Shown here: positions 26,363 through 34,763 of the stretch, piece by piece
Layout of the letters: every line of letters begins with the position of its first letter
Position numbering within the stretch: the stretch's first letter is position 1
DNA from: Granulicella sp. dw_53
GTDB taxonomy: Bacteria > Acidobacteriota > Terriglobia > Terriglobales > Acidobacteriaceae
Reading direction: 5' to 3'
Length of the DNA: 64,000 nucleotides
Assembly (NCBI RefSeq): GCF_018449545.1
Contig: NZ_JAAVUR010000021.1
Location: forward strand, 18,266 to 82,265
Translations under genes and position numbers: made by a program
The notes under the pieces: model-generated
Told to the model about the DNA's origin: nothing
Databases searched by the model: none
The model's input: only the letters and a program-made list of their open reading frames with translations

Positions 26363-27583
26363 CTAAGCCGACTTAAACCAGAGCAAGGGCTGGCGCACGG
26401 GGTAGTTGCGAATGATCTCAGGATCGGTGGGATCGGGATCGAGGCGCTGCCATAGCTGGAGGTAGTCGTCGCGTTTGCATTTGAGGCCGGCGAAGAGCAG
26501 TCCGGGGGAACGCACGGGTAGGGCCTCGAAGTGCTCGACGTCCTTCTTGTAGGGCCATGCGCCTTTGTCCTTCAGGTAGGGGTAGAGGAACTCGGTGGCT
26601 TTGCAGATGCCACGTCCATCGGGAAGGGTAAAGGCGAAGGGATCTGCACCAGCGTCGAGCAAAGACTGGCACAGAGCGGCCATAACGTCGAAGTTGAAGA
26701 TGGAGTAGCTGTAAGGTTTGGTGCGGACGAGCTCTTTGGGGAAGCTTCCGTCCTGGCCGAGCTGATTGGGGAGGAAGATGGTCTCGTACTGGGTGAGGAC
26801 CTCGATGCGGGTAGAGGTGTCTCCGATCAGGCGAGCGAACTCGGCGGCCTGGAGAGCCCAGCAGACGGCGTGATTGTTGAGTGTGTTTTTCTCGGCGATG
26901 CCCTTTTCGCTGGTCTTCATCCAATGGAGATATTGGGTGAACCAGTCGTTGAGGGCGGCGCGGTCTGCTGTAGAGAGAACTGCGGGAGAGATGTGGCTGG
27001 CGGCCCGGGCGACTTCGACGAGGTGCAAGGTGTCGATGATGCCGTAGTTGCGACCGGTGGAGACGCCATGCACGCCCTGGGAGAACTCCAGATTGGGGTT
27101 CATGCGGGTTTCGGGGTTGATGAACCAGGCGCGGAGGTGGTCGGCGGCGTGCTGCGCATAACGGCGGTCACGCGTGAGCAGCCATGCCGAGGTAAGTACC
27201 GGCATCTGGATGGAGAGGGCGATCATGGCCTTGCGGTGGCCGGAGAAGTTGTTGGGATTGCTTTGTCCGTCGCGGTTGATATATGGGCCGTCGGGGTTCG
27301 CGGGGTTGGGCCAGAAGTAGTCGGCTTCGGAGAAGAAGTCGTGGGGGCCGCCGGGGGTGCGGGGCGATGTGGAAGCCGTCACGGTGATGGGCTTGTTGGA
27401 GAGATACTGCTTTGCCGCTTTGAGGATTCGGTCGTGGTCGACCCTGGCTACCAGGGCGTATCCGTCGGACTTCGTAGGAGCCGCGTGGGCGGAGAGAGAG
27501 GGGCCGAAGGCCGCCTGGCAAAGTGCCGCGGCGGCTCCGGTGTTGAAGTGTCTTCGTGTGATTTGAATACGGTCCATCGACAT
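26363..27583 (-). CDS. Alginate lyase family protein, Tat-exported
   Basis: I start at the ATG at 27583, with GAGG 10 nt upstream; another ATG is at 27577 and the frame extends to 27619. The product (about 406 residues) begins with ITRRHFNTGAAAAL, a Tat signal. The body matches the alginate lyase (alpha/alpha toroid) superfamily, with EKNTLNNHAVCW, NYGIIDTLHL and SYSIFNFDVMA. NNH in that first block is the expected catalytic asparagine/histidine region. Proteins of this superfamily cleave alginate or other uronic-acid polymers by beta-elimination, but many are uncharacterised. It sits between a TonB receptor gene and a GH2 gene, so it probably acts on the same imported glycan. Confidence 0.87.
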   Translation of the reverse strand: MSMDRIQITRRHFNTGAAAALCQAAFGPSLSAHAAPTKSDGYALVARVDHDRILKAAKQYLSNKPITVTASTSPRTPGGPHDFFSEADYFWPNPANPDGPYINRDGQSNPNNFSGHRKAMIALSIQMPVLTSAWLLTRDRRYAQHAADHLRAWFINPETRMNPNLEFSQGVHGVSTGRNYGIIDTLHLVEVARAASHISPAVLSTADRAALNDWFTQYLHWMKTSEKGIAEKNTLNNHAVCWALQAAEFARLIGDTSTRIEVLTQYETIFLPNQLGQDGSFPKELVRTKPYSYSIFNFDVMAALCQSLLDAGADPFAFTLPDGRGICKATEFLYPYLKDKGAWPYKKDVEHFEALPVRSPGLLFAGLKCKRDDYLQLWQRLDPDPTDPEIIRNYPVRQPLLWFKSA

Positions 27584-27627
27584 TGGTGCAAAGCCTCGTG
27601 TGCCGCGGCGATGCCGCATCCTCTCGG

Positions 27628-30600
27628 TTAGAAGAGGATGCGAGCACCCAGCTGAATCTGTCGCGGCACGCCGTTTACTCCGGTAGCCGCGCCAGTGATC
27701 TTACCGAAATTACCGGAGTTGAGCGAAGTGGTGGGATTGCCGACGTTCACTAGGTTGAAGGCGTTGTTTACCTCAGCCCGTAGCTGGAGCTTGAAGTCGT
27801 TGATAACACCGAAGTCGCGGAAGAGCGCGGCGTTGATCATGCGATTGCCAGGGCCGAAGAAGTTGTTGCGCCGGGTTGTGCCGTCGAGACCGCCGGGTCC
27901 AACGCCTGCGGGGCAGGTGGATGCATTGCCGGTGAAGGAGCAGAAGGCTGCGGGGTTGAAGTAGGCCTTGATCTGATCGGTTCGCGAGCGGCCGGAGTGA
28001 ATTCCGACGTCTGCGAGGTTGGATAGGTTGAGGCGGTCGTTGACGTAGCCGTCGAAGTTGGTGTCGACACCGCTGGTGACGGAGAAGGGTAGACCTGAGT
28101 TGAAGGTGGCGATGCCGGAGAGCGTCCAGCCGTTGATGACTCCACGCACATAGGCCGGGGATTGGGTGAGGAGATTCGGCTTCCAGACTAGAGAGATGTT
28201 TGCGTTCTGGCGCTGGTCGGTGTCACTGCTGCCGTACTCGAGGTCGAGCCGGTTCATGTCCTGCGCGGTGCCGATGACGGCGCCGGAGTTGTTGACGGAG
28301 GCGGAGGAGAGGGTCTTCGAGAAGGTGTAGAAACCCTTCACGGAGAGCTGTGAGCTCATGCGCTTTTCGACGGTGATCTGCAGGCCGTGGTAGTGGGCGC
28401 GCTGGTGGGATTGGATGAGGTTGACGATGCCGAGTTCGCCTGGATCGATAGGGCGGCGGCTGTCGAAATTGTTCGTGGTGTTGGTGGTGACGCCGTTGAT
28501 GGGAGCGGCGGCCGATGCGAGCAGAGGATAGTTGACGTCAGGGGCGAAGGGGACATCATGGCTGAAGGAGCCGACGTAGCTGATGGTCATGGCGAGGGAG
28601 TTGGTCAGTTGCTGCTGCACACTGAAGTTGGTCTGATAGGTATAGGGCCACTGGTAGGCCTTATCGATGCCTTCTACCTGGGCCGGAGCGATGAAGGGCC
28701 GCGGGTTATTGGGGTTGTAGGTGTAGGGGTAGGGATTGCCTCCCGGGATGTTGCCGTAGGGGTCCGTGATGGACTTTACGTTGGCGTATTTGTTACGAAT
28801 TGCGAAGGGCTGGAAGTTCGAGACGCCGTTCCACTCGTTGCCGGAGACAGATCCAAAGAAGAGTCCGAAGGCGCCACGTACGGCCGTCTTTCCGTCGCCA
28901 AATGGGTCCCAGGCGAAGCCAACGCGGGGCGAGACATGGTGATAGCGCGTGTCGACGATGCCGCGATGTACACCCTGGTCTCCGACGACCAGTACCCCGG
29001 TCGGGGCCGTCGCATAGGTAGTCGACTTCTGTCCGGCGACGAAGGTCGATTGCCGGTTCTGAGGATCGACGGGGGAGGTCTGCACGTCCCAGCGCAGGCC
29101 GAGGTTGAGGTTGAGGTTCTTCAGCAGACGGTAGTCGTCCTGGACGAAGACACCAGAGAAGAAGGAGTTGTCTGCTGCGTTGATCGGCGAGTCCTGGTTC
29201 ATGGTGCTGGGCAGGCCGGTGATGAAGTCGGAGAGATCCGCTCCTGTGCGTGCCGTCGTGCTGCGGGCGAAGGCGAAGATGCCGTAGTTGTTCAGGAAGC
29301 TATATTGCAAGTCTTTGTTGAGGGAGGTCTCCGCTCCGAAGCCGATGGTGTGCTTGCCGGTCGTGATGCTGAAGACATCGCGGATGGAATAGAAGTTGGT
29401 CCCGGTAACCGGGCCGCTGATGGCCTGCGACGCAGTGAAGTAGCCGCTGACGGAGATCTGCGGCAGCATCGGTGCTCCTTGGATCGCAAAGGCTGAGCCG
29501 AAGTCGCCCAAAGAAAGGGCCGGCGTGTTTACACGGCCACCAAAGAGGCGGGTGTAGTTCAGCCAGAGCTGGTTGATCTTATTGGGCGAGACCGTCCAAG
29601 TATCGGAGAGATTGCCGTTCTGCTGGCGATAGACGAAGTTCTGGGTGGACCAAGGAACGTTGCCACCGGGGCTCTGGGTGAGGGCGCCAGCGGTGTTGAA
29701 GTACATCGCTTCAATACGGTGGCTGGCGAGTTGGTGGTCGATCTTAAGGAGGAATTCGTCAGTGTTGTTTTGAGTCGAGATCGAGCCGGTGTAGGTGTGG
29801 GTGATGCGGCCTGTGGCTGAATCTACGGCTGTTCCGTTGGGTAACGGAATCATCGCGAGCAACCGTTGAACTGTGGGATCGAGTTGCGAGGGGTTGAGCT
29901 TGTTGCCTGCGACGGGCTTGCGGGTCACAGGATCGCAGACGGTGAAGACGACGCTCGATGTATTGGAGGTGCAGGTGGCCGGAGTGACGCCCAGGGTGAT
30001 CGCATTTTCGCTGAAGTCTCCTCCGCGTTGCGCAGCGTCTGGAACGATCGCGCCTGTGTAGTTGCTAGGGGTAACCTGCCGCAGACCGGCATAGGAGCCG
30101 AAGAAGAAGGTCTTGTCCTTCCAGAGGGGACCGCCCAGAGTGGCACCGAATTGATTGCGGTGCAGCGGTGGCTTGACGAGCTGGAAGACGGGGGTGGCGG
30201 AGAAGGCGGTCTCGCGATGGAACTCGAAGATGGAGCCGTGGACGCGGTTGGTGCCGCTCTTGGTGACGACGTTGACGAGTCCGGAGGACATGCGGCCGAA
30301 GAGGGCGTTGTAGTTGTTGGTCTGGACGACGAACTCCCGGAGCGCATCGGGGTTGGGTAGCACATTGCCGGTGTTGCGGATGAAGGTCATGTTCAGACCG
30401 CCGTCGAGGTAGTAGCTGACGGAGCCGACGAAGTTATCCGTACCGCCGTTAATATAGACGACCTGCTGAGGGAAGCCGAGCGGATTGACGTTCGCGTTCG
30501 ATTGCACGCCGGGAGTCAGGGAGAGAAGGTCGTAGACGTTGCGGTTGACGATCGGGAGGTTATCGACTTCCACGTTGGTCACAGTGCGGCCGAGGGTCGA

Positions 30601-31002
30601 GGTATTGGTCTCGACGAGGGGGACCTCCGAGGTGACGTCTACTGTTTGGCTATTGCTGCTGATGGTCATCGTAGCGTCGAAGTGAAGTTCGGCGTTCAGG
30701 GTGAGGACGATACCCTTCTGCTCACGCTCCCCAAAGCCCGGGGCAGAGACGCGGACCGTGTAGGTGCCTACGGGGAGGAAGTCCAGCCTGTAGGCTCCTT
30801 CACCGTTGGAGGATACTGTGCGGGTGAATTGGGTTTCGGAGTTGGTGGCTGTGACGCTGGCCTCCGGGATGGCCGCACCGGATGAGTCTGTCACATTTCC
30901 AAGAATGGTAGCTGTCGTGAGTTGGGCGAACGCTGCGGTCGTCGTGGATAGAACCAGGAGAAGGCAGAGAAGAAGACTTCGAATCGAACGAAAATTTTGC
31001 AT
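27628..31002 (-). CDS. Oar-like TonB-dependent outer-membrane receptor of the PUL-like locus
   Basis: I take the ATG at 31002, which has CGAGG 5 nt upstream; the frame continues to 31053. The product is 1124 residues: signal peptide (to about 27, TTTAAFAQ), a carboxypeptidase-regulatory-like domain (about 30-110; ILGNVTDSSGAAIPEASVTATN), a plug region with NLPIVNRNVYDLLSLTPG, and a long barrel ending RQIQLGARILF with C-terminal Phe. It is a distant paralogue of the receptor at 16886. It leads a minus-strand series with the alginate-lyase-family and GH2 genes and faces a putative membrane regulator gene, so it likely imports the oligosaccharides these enzymes process. No SusD-like partner is present. 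Confidence 0.93.
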   Translation of the reverse strand: MQNFRSIRSLLLCLLLVLSTTTAAFAQLTTATILGNVTDSSGAAIPEASVTATNSETQFTRTVSSNGEGAYRLDFLPVGTYTVRVSAPGFGEREQKGIVLTLNAELHFDATMTISSNSQTVDVTSEVPLVETNTSTLGRTVTNVEVDNLPIVNRNVYDLLSLTPGVQSNANVNPLGFPQQVVYINGGTDNFVGSVSYYLDGGLNMTFIRNTGNVLPNPDALREFVVQTNNYNALFGRMSSGLVNVVTKSGTNRVHGSIFEFHRETAFSATPVFQLVKPPLHRNQFGATLGGPLWKDKTFFFGSYAGLRQVTPSNYTGAIVPDAAQRGGDFSENAITLGVTPATCTSNTSSVVFTVCDPVTRKPVAGNKLNPSQLDPTVQRLLAMIPLPNGTAVDSATGRITHTYTGSISTQNNTDEFLLKIDHQLASHRIEAMYFNTAGALTQSPGGNVPWSTQNFVYRQQNGNLSDTWTVSPNKINQLWLNYTRLFGGRVNTPALSLGDFGSAFAIQGAPMLPQISVSGYFTASQAISGPVTGTNFYSIRDVFSITTGKHTIGFGAETSLNKDLQYSFLNNYGIFAFARSTTARTGADLSDFITGLPSTMNQDSPINAADNSFFSGVFVQDDYRLLKNLNLNLGLRWDVQTSPVDPQNRQSTFVAGQKSTTYATAPTGVLVVGDQGVHRGIVDTRYHHVSPRVGFAWDPFGDGKTAVRGAFGLFFGSVSGNEWNGVSNFQPFAIRNKYANVKSITDPYGNIPGGNPYPYTYNPNNPRPFIAPAQVEGIDKAYQWPYTYQTNFSVQQQLTNSLAMTISYVGSFSHDVPFAPDVNYPLLASAAAPINGVTTNTTNNFDSRRPIDPGELGIVNLIQSHQRAHYHGLQITVEKRMSSQLSVKGFYTFSKTLSSASVNNSGAVIGTAQDMNRLDLEYGSSDTDQRQNANISLVWKPNLLTQSPAYVRGVINGWTLSGIATFNSGLPFSVTSGVDTNFDGYVNDRLNLSNLADVGIHSGRSRTDQIKAYFNPAAFCSFTGNASTCPAGVGPGGLDGTTRRNNFFGPGNRMINAALFRDFGVINDFKLQLRAEVNNAFNLVNVGNPTTSLNSGNFGKITGAATGVNGVPRQIQLGARILF

Positions 31003-31245
31003 GCGACCTCGGGATAACGCTCTGGCCTTTATCGGCCACCAAAAAGCGTTCATTACTACAGGGCACTCCGACCATGGATCGGTCGAAGTAGTTAAAGCAT
31101 CAGTCGAATCTCAAATTCCAGCGACGACCTTATGCAGCTTTTAAGAGCAGAGCAACCCTCAGCGAATCGCATAAACACTTGCAAGTGACTCACCGTTTGG
31201 ATTTGCCTTGTTTCTGTAAGTGTCTAATTTGCGTGTAGTTACGGA

Positions 31246-31251
31246 TATAAT
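31246..31251 (+). promoter_or_regulatory. Candidate -10 element (TATAAT) of the regulator gene
   Basis: A consensus TATAAT lies about 65 bp upstream of the regulator start. I find no TTGACA-like -35 at 16-18 bp, so it may need an activator or be chance. Confidence 0.4.
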
Positions 31252-31255
31252 GACA

Positions 31256-31272
31256 AGACGTTATAAACGTCT
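31256..31272. promoter_or_regulatory. 17-bp palindromic candidate operator in the divergent promoter region
   Basis: AGACGTT-ATA-AACGTCT is a perfect 7-3-7 inverted repeat starting 5 bp downstream of the TATAAT at 31246. It would therefore cover the transcription start of the regulator gene. It lies in the only intergenic space between the regulator and the divergent TonB receptor operon. Confidence 0.5.
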
Positions 31273-31315
31273 GGAATGAGTCTCCCTAAGGAAGTACGTA
31301 TATTTTTTTGATCTT

Positions 31316-32554
31316 ATGACTAGCGTTGAAGAAACTCGATCTATCTGGAATCCTCGTAACGACCTTGAGCGTGAGTTGGTGCGACAAGAGTTGGCGAGTA
31401 TTTTGGAGAGCTCCCACTTCAGTAACAGCAAGCGCTATCCGGCACTGTTGCGGTACGTGGTGGAGACGACGCTGAACGGTCATTCGGATCGGATTAAAGA
31501 GCGGACGCTCGGGGTCGAGGTCTTCCATCGGTCTGCGGACTACGACACCAACAGCGATACTGTCGTGCGCTATACGGCCGGCGAGGTGCGGAAGAGACTG
31601 GCGCTCTACTATCACGAGTTGGAAGGTAGTTCGGCTGTCCAGATTGTGCTTCCGATCGGCTCTTACATTCCGGAGTTCTACCGGACCGCCATGCCTTCGG
31701 ACGAAGGAGTTCCTTCGGAGGCTATGTTGACGGGAGAGATGTCCGTTACGGTTTCCCCACCTATAGCGTCCGTGGCGGCGCAGGCAGTCTCAGGGAACCG
31801 CATCCCTTTGTTCTTTGCTGCGGGATTTGCGACCTTACTTCTTGTCCTTCTGGGTTTGTCCTTCTGGTACCGGGCGCCAAAGCGGGAGACTGCGCTAGAC
31901 CGATTCTGGGGACCTATATTGAGCGAGCGCGACTTGCCGGCGCTGATCAGCACCGGGAGCGTCGTGTTTTCTCCTGACCGGCTGTCTGGAACCGCGACTG
32001 CGGACAAGAATAACGAGTACCCGTTCGTTTCGATGCAGATGGTGGCGGCGATTGCCCGGCTGAGCGGATTGATCGAACGACGTGGCGCCGAGTATCAGGT
32101 GGAAGCAGCCGCTTTCTCGACCGTTACGGAGATGCGGGATCGTCCCATCATTCTGGTTGGCGGATACAACAATCCCTGGACACTTCGGCTCCTCAGCCCG
32201 CTCCGCTTTAGTTTCTCTACTCCAGAGTCAACGGCATCCATCCTGGATCGGGAGCATCCAGAGGTGCGGTGGTCTCGCGATAAATCGATCCCTTATTCCA
32301 GTGCGGACGACTACGCCATCTTTGGCCGATTTCGAGATGCCACGACCGATAGTCCGGTAGTGTTCGTTGCGGGCCTGGGTAGAAACGGGACTGAGGCAGC
32401 CGCACAGTTCGTTACGAGCCCACACTATATGCAGATTCTCGAGGAGCGCGTAGGACGAGACTTCGGGAATAAGAATATCGAGGTAATTCTGAAGGTAACT
32501 GTCGTCGAAGGTAAGACCGGAGCTCCATCCATCCAAGCGATGTATGTCTGGTAA
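31316..32554 (+). CDS. Membrane-anchored putative transcriptional regulator of the PUL-like locus
   Basis: 412 residues. The N-terminal domain (about 15-122) includes LASILESSHFSNSKRYPALLRYV, IKERTLGVEVF, DTVVRYTAGEVRKRL and VQIVLPIGSYIPEF. I have seen this block at the N-terminus of many acidobacterial proteins, often labelled adenylate-cyclase-like or with TPR or TolB domains behind it. One membrane segment follows at about 163-184, then a 220-residue domain with no family I recognise, likely periplasmic. The order cytoplasmic domain, membrane helix, outer sensor is that of ToxR/CadC regulators, and the N-domain's final hairpin resembles the wing of OmpR-type DNA-binding domains. DNA binding is an inference. 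It faces the TonB/lyase/GH2 genes across a palindrome-bearing promoter region. No good ribosome site precedes the ATG. Confidence 0.72.
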   Translation: MTSVEETRSIWNPRNDLERELVRQELASILESSHFSNSKRYPALLRYVVETTLNGHSDRIKERTLGVEVFHRSADYDTNSDTVVRYTAGEVRKRLALYYHELEGSSAVQIVLPIGSYIPEFYRTAMPSDEGVPSEAMLTGEMSVTVSPPIASVAAQAVSGNRIPLFFAAGFATLLLVLLGLSFWYRAPKRETALDRFWGPILSERDLPALISTGSVVFSPDRLSGTATADKNNEYPFVSMQMVAAIARLSGLIERRGAEYQVEAAAFSTVTEMRDRPIILVGGYNNPWTLRLLSPLRFSFSTPESTASILDREHPEVRWSRDKSIPYSSADDYAIFGRFRDATTDSPVVFVAGLGRNGTEAAAQFVTSPHYMQILEERVGRDFGNKNIEVILKVTVVEGKTGAPSIQAMYVW

Positions 32555-32591
32555 GTTCTCCGGTACTCCGGTTGGACGACATGGCCTTGTC

Positions 32592-34691
32592 TCAATGCTG
32601 CTGCGAAGCGTCGAGGAGAGATTGCAGTGGAGGAAGGACGACGAAGTCTACGATGTCATGAGGTTCGGCTGCCTGCTTGAGCAGAACTGCCTGGGTCTGG
32701 ACCCAGGCAGGATCCGGAGGAGACTTTGCCTCGATGAAACCGAGGCTCTGGACTCCAAGGAACCCGAGTTGGGGAAGTTGCTCGCGGCGTAGCTTCACTC
32801 CATTCAGCAGAGGATGATCGAGCGCGAGTGCGTCGATGGATGGGCGTGTCGCAATCCAGGCGTGAAAGAGACTCTCAAGCTGCTGCCGGGCCAACTCGTG
32901 TTCGGCATCGGTGGTATGTAGATAGCGTTCTACGAGAAGCCGGAAGTCCTGGCGCAGTGGCGGGTCGGGGCGGGTAAAGTCGACGACGTTGCCCATGGGA
33001 GTGAGTTGCGAGGTCTTCTGCTGTTCGTAGCGGAAGTGAAAGGACGCAGGAGTGAGAGTCGAGATAAGCACAGCGAGTTGAGCTGCCCCTCTCTCACTGC
33101 CGGCAAGTTGGCGGAGACCCATGTTTGGAACTGAGATGTGAGTGAGACCGAGGGCATCGAGACGGATGGATTCGACCTCAAGCCGACGGTAGAGGTCATC
33201 AACGTCGCGGACATTTTGTGGAGACCAGAATCGTTCGGCGAGAGCGGCAGTGCGCGGCCAGACGCGGGAGTCGACTGTCTCCTGCGTCACCTGCTCCGCC
33301 CACATGGTGACCTCGCCGCCGAGAATCAGCTTCGTTTGTTCGGGAGTAAGTTTAGAGTCAGCCGGAATAGGATCGTCGAGATACATGCGCTCCGCGGTCT
33401 TCATCGCGTCCAGGTAATAAGGCGCGGAGAGGATGGAGCGGTTTCCTTGACTGGCTGCCGTGTTGAGCGATGCTGCACCGCGCCAGCTTTGAATAATCGC
33501 ATCCTTCGGAGTATTGGGCTGTAAGATCTCATCCCATCCGACCATCTGCTTTTTGTGTTTCTTGACGAGGGCCAGAACGCGGGTACTGAAATAAACCTGC
33601 AGATCGTCGGTGGATTTTATCTTGTGCTGCTGCATGTAGGCCGCGATGGCAGGATTGGCCTTCCAATCCTTGCCGTTGCTCTCGTCGCCTCCCATGTGCA
33701 TGTACTCGTCGGGGAAGAGTGCGGCCATCTCTTCGATGAAGCTGTCGAGAAACTTATAGGTGCTTTCTTTGGTAGGATCGAGAGCCGGATCCCAAACTCC
33801 GAAGGTGCGGCCGATCTTGTAGTCGTGCGGCATGCTGCCAAGTTCGGGATAACCTACGAGCCAGCTTGTGACATGGCCGGGAACATCAAACTCGGGAACG
33901 ATGCGTACTCCGTGTGCGCTGGCGTATGCGATGACGCTGCGCATCTGCTCCTGTGTATAGAAGAGGCCATCGGAGCCCATCTCTGTGAGGCGGGGGAAGC
34001 GTTTGCTTTCAAGGCGAAATCCTTGGTCCTCGGTAAGGTGCAGGTGAAGTACGTTGAGCTTGACTGCAGCCATGGCGTCGATGGTGCGATAGATAACCGG
34101 CAGTGGCAGGAAGTGACGGCCCACGTCGAGCATAAGTCCGCGCCAGGGAAAGCGAGGATTGTCTGTGATGCTTACGGCAGGGATAACGTAGACGCCATTC
34201 TGAGGCTCTACGAGTTGCTTGATAGTTTCGAGACCGTGGAGCGCGCCGAAGACGTTGGCCGCCTGCAGAGTGATTCTCGATGCCGTGACGTTGAGGGTAT
34301 AGCTCTCGTCGGTCTCTAGAGTAGGACGTTGTGGAGTGGGGTCGGTAAGGGTGATGGTGAGGGTCGCATTGCCGGTCTCAGACCCTAATGTCTTTGAAAG
34401 CTGGGTACTCGTCTTCTGTTCGATCTCGTCGAGCATGCGGCGAGTGGCAGACGCGAGAACGGGATTCCGGACGGCGTTGGAAGCGACGGTGAATAAGCTG
34501 GTGAGAGGAAGCGCACCAGCCGAGGCCTGCAGTTTGGTGGGTTGTGGGAGGAGTGTATTGATCGATAGGCTTTGTTGCGCGTGCAGAGAGATGGCGAAAA
34601 GAAGGGGAGCGATTGCGACCCACATACAACTCTGAAGGAGCGAAGTGGCATGACGTTGGCCGCGGGGGACAGAACTCAATTCCTGGTGCAT
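32592..34691 (-). CDS. GH20 beta-N-acetylhexosaminidase
   Basis: 699 residues with a signal-like hydrophobic segment at about 24-38 (WVAIAPLLFAISLHAQ); translation may instead begin at Met23. The GH20 N-terminal alpha/beta domain (about 45-170) is followed by the TIM barrel. Catalytic Asp336-Glu337 sit in HMGGDESNG, and NVLHLHLTEDQGFR and PEFDVPGH are also typical. The enzyme should remove terminal GlcNAc or GalNAc by substrate-assisted catalysis from chitin- or peptidoglycan-derived or glycoprotein oligosaccharides. A C-terminal helical stretch of about 150 residues extends past the barrel. It converges with the regulator gene and lies downstream of the Gfo/Idh/MocA oxidoreductase gene on the same strand. 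Confidence 0.93.
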   Translation of the reverse strand: MHQELSSVPRGQRHATSLLQSCMWVAIAPLLFAISLHAQQSLSINTLLPQPTKLQASAGALPLTSLFTVASNAVRNPVLASATRRMLDEIEQKTSTQLSKTLGSETGNATLTITLTDPTPQRPTLETDESYTLNVTASRITLQAANVFGALHGLETIKQLVEPQNGVYVIPAVSITDNPRFPWRGLMLDVGRHFLPLPVIYRTIDAMAAVKLNVLHLHLTEDQGFRLESKRFPRLTEMGSDGLFYTQEQMRSVIAYASAHGVRIVPEFDVPGHVTSWLVGYPELGSMPHDYKIGRTFGVWDPALDPTKESTYKFLDSFIEEMAALFPDEYMHMGGDESNGKDWKANPAIAAYMQQHKIKSTDDLQVYFSTRVLALVKKHKKQMVGWDEILQPNTPKDAIIQSWRGAASLNTAASQGNRSILSAPYYLDAMKTAERMYLDDPIPADSKLTPEQTKLILGGEVTMWAEQVTQETVDSRVWPRTAALAERFWSPQNVRDVDDLYRRLEVESIRLDALGLTHISVPNMGLRQLAGSERGAAQLAVLISTLTPASFHFRYEQQKTSQLTPMGNVVDFTRPDPPLRQDFRLLVERYLHTTDAEHELARQQLESLFHAWIATRPSIDALALDHPLLNGVKLRREQLPQLGFLGVQSLGFIEAKSPPDPAWVQTQAVLLKQAAEPHDIVDFVVLPPLQSLLDASQQH
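32688..32709. repeat. 22-bp hairpin inside the GH20 coding region
   Basis: TGCCTGGGTC-tg-GACCCAGGCA forms a perfect 10-bp stem near the 3' end of the GH20 gene, about 130 bp past the convergent regulator stop. It is fully coding, so its regulatory value is uncertain. Confidence 0.3.
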
Positions 34692-34763
34692 TCGATCTAA
34701 CTCTCCTTCTTCCTGTCTATCTTATTTGCTAGAGCGTTCCGGCGTAGTATGCCCAGGCAGCGT

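Noticed and set aside
24045..31144. Long + strand open frames opposite the GH2, alginate-lyase-family and TonB receptor genes (for example 24045-24923, 26531-27631, 28387-29496)
   Set aside because: They are antisense to genes with clear domains and have low-complexity Val/Gly/Glu-rich translations, as expected from high-GC codon bias on the other strand.
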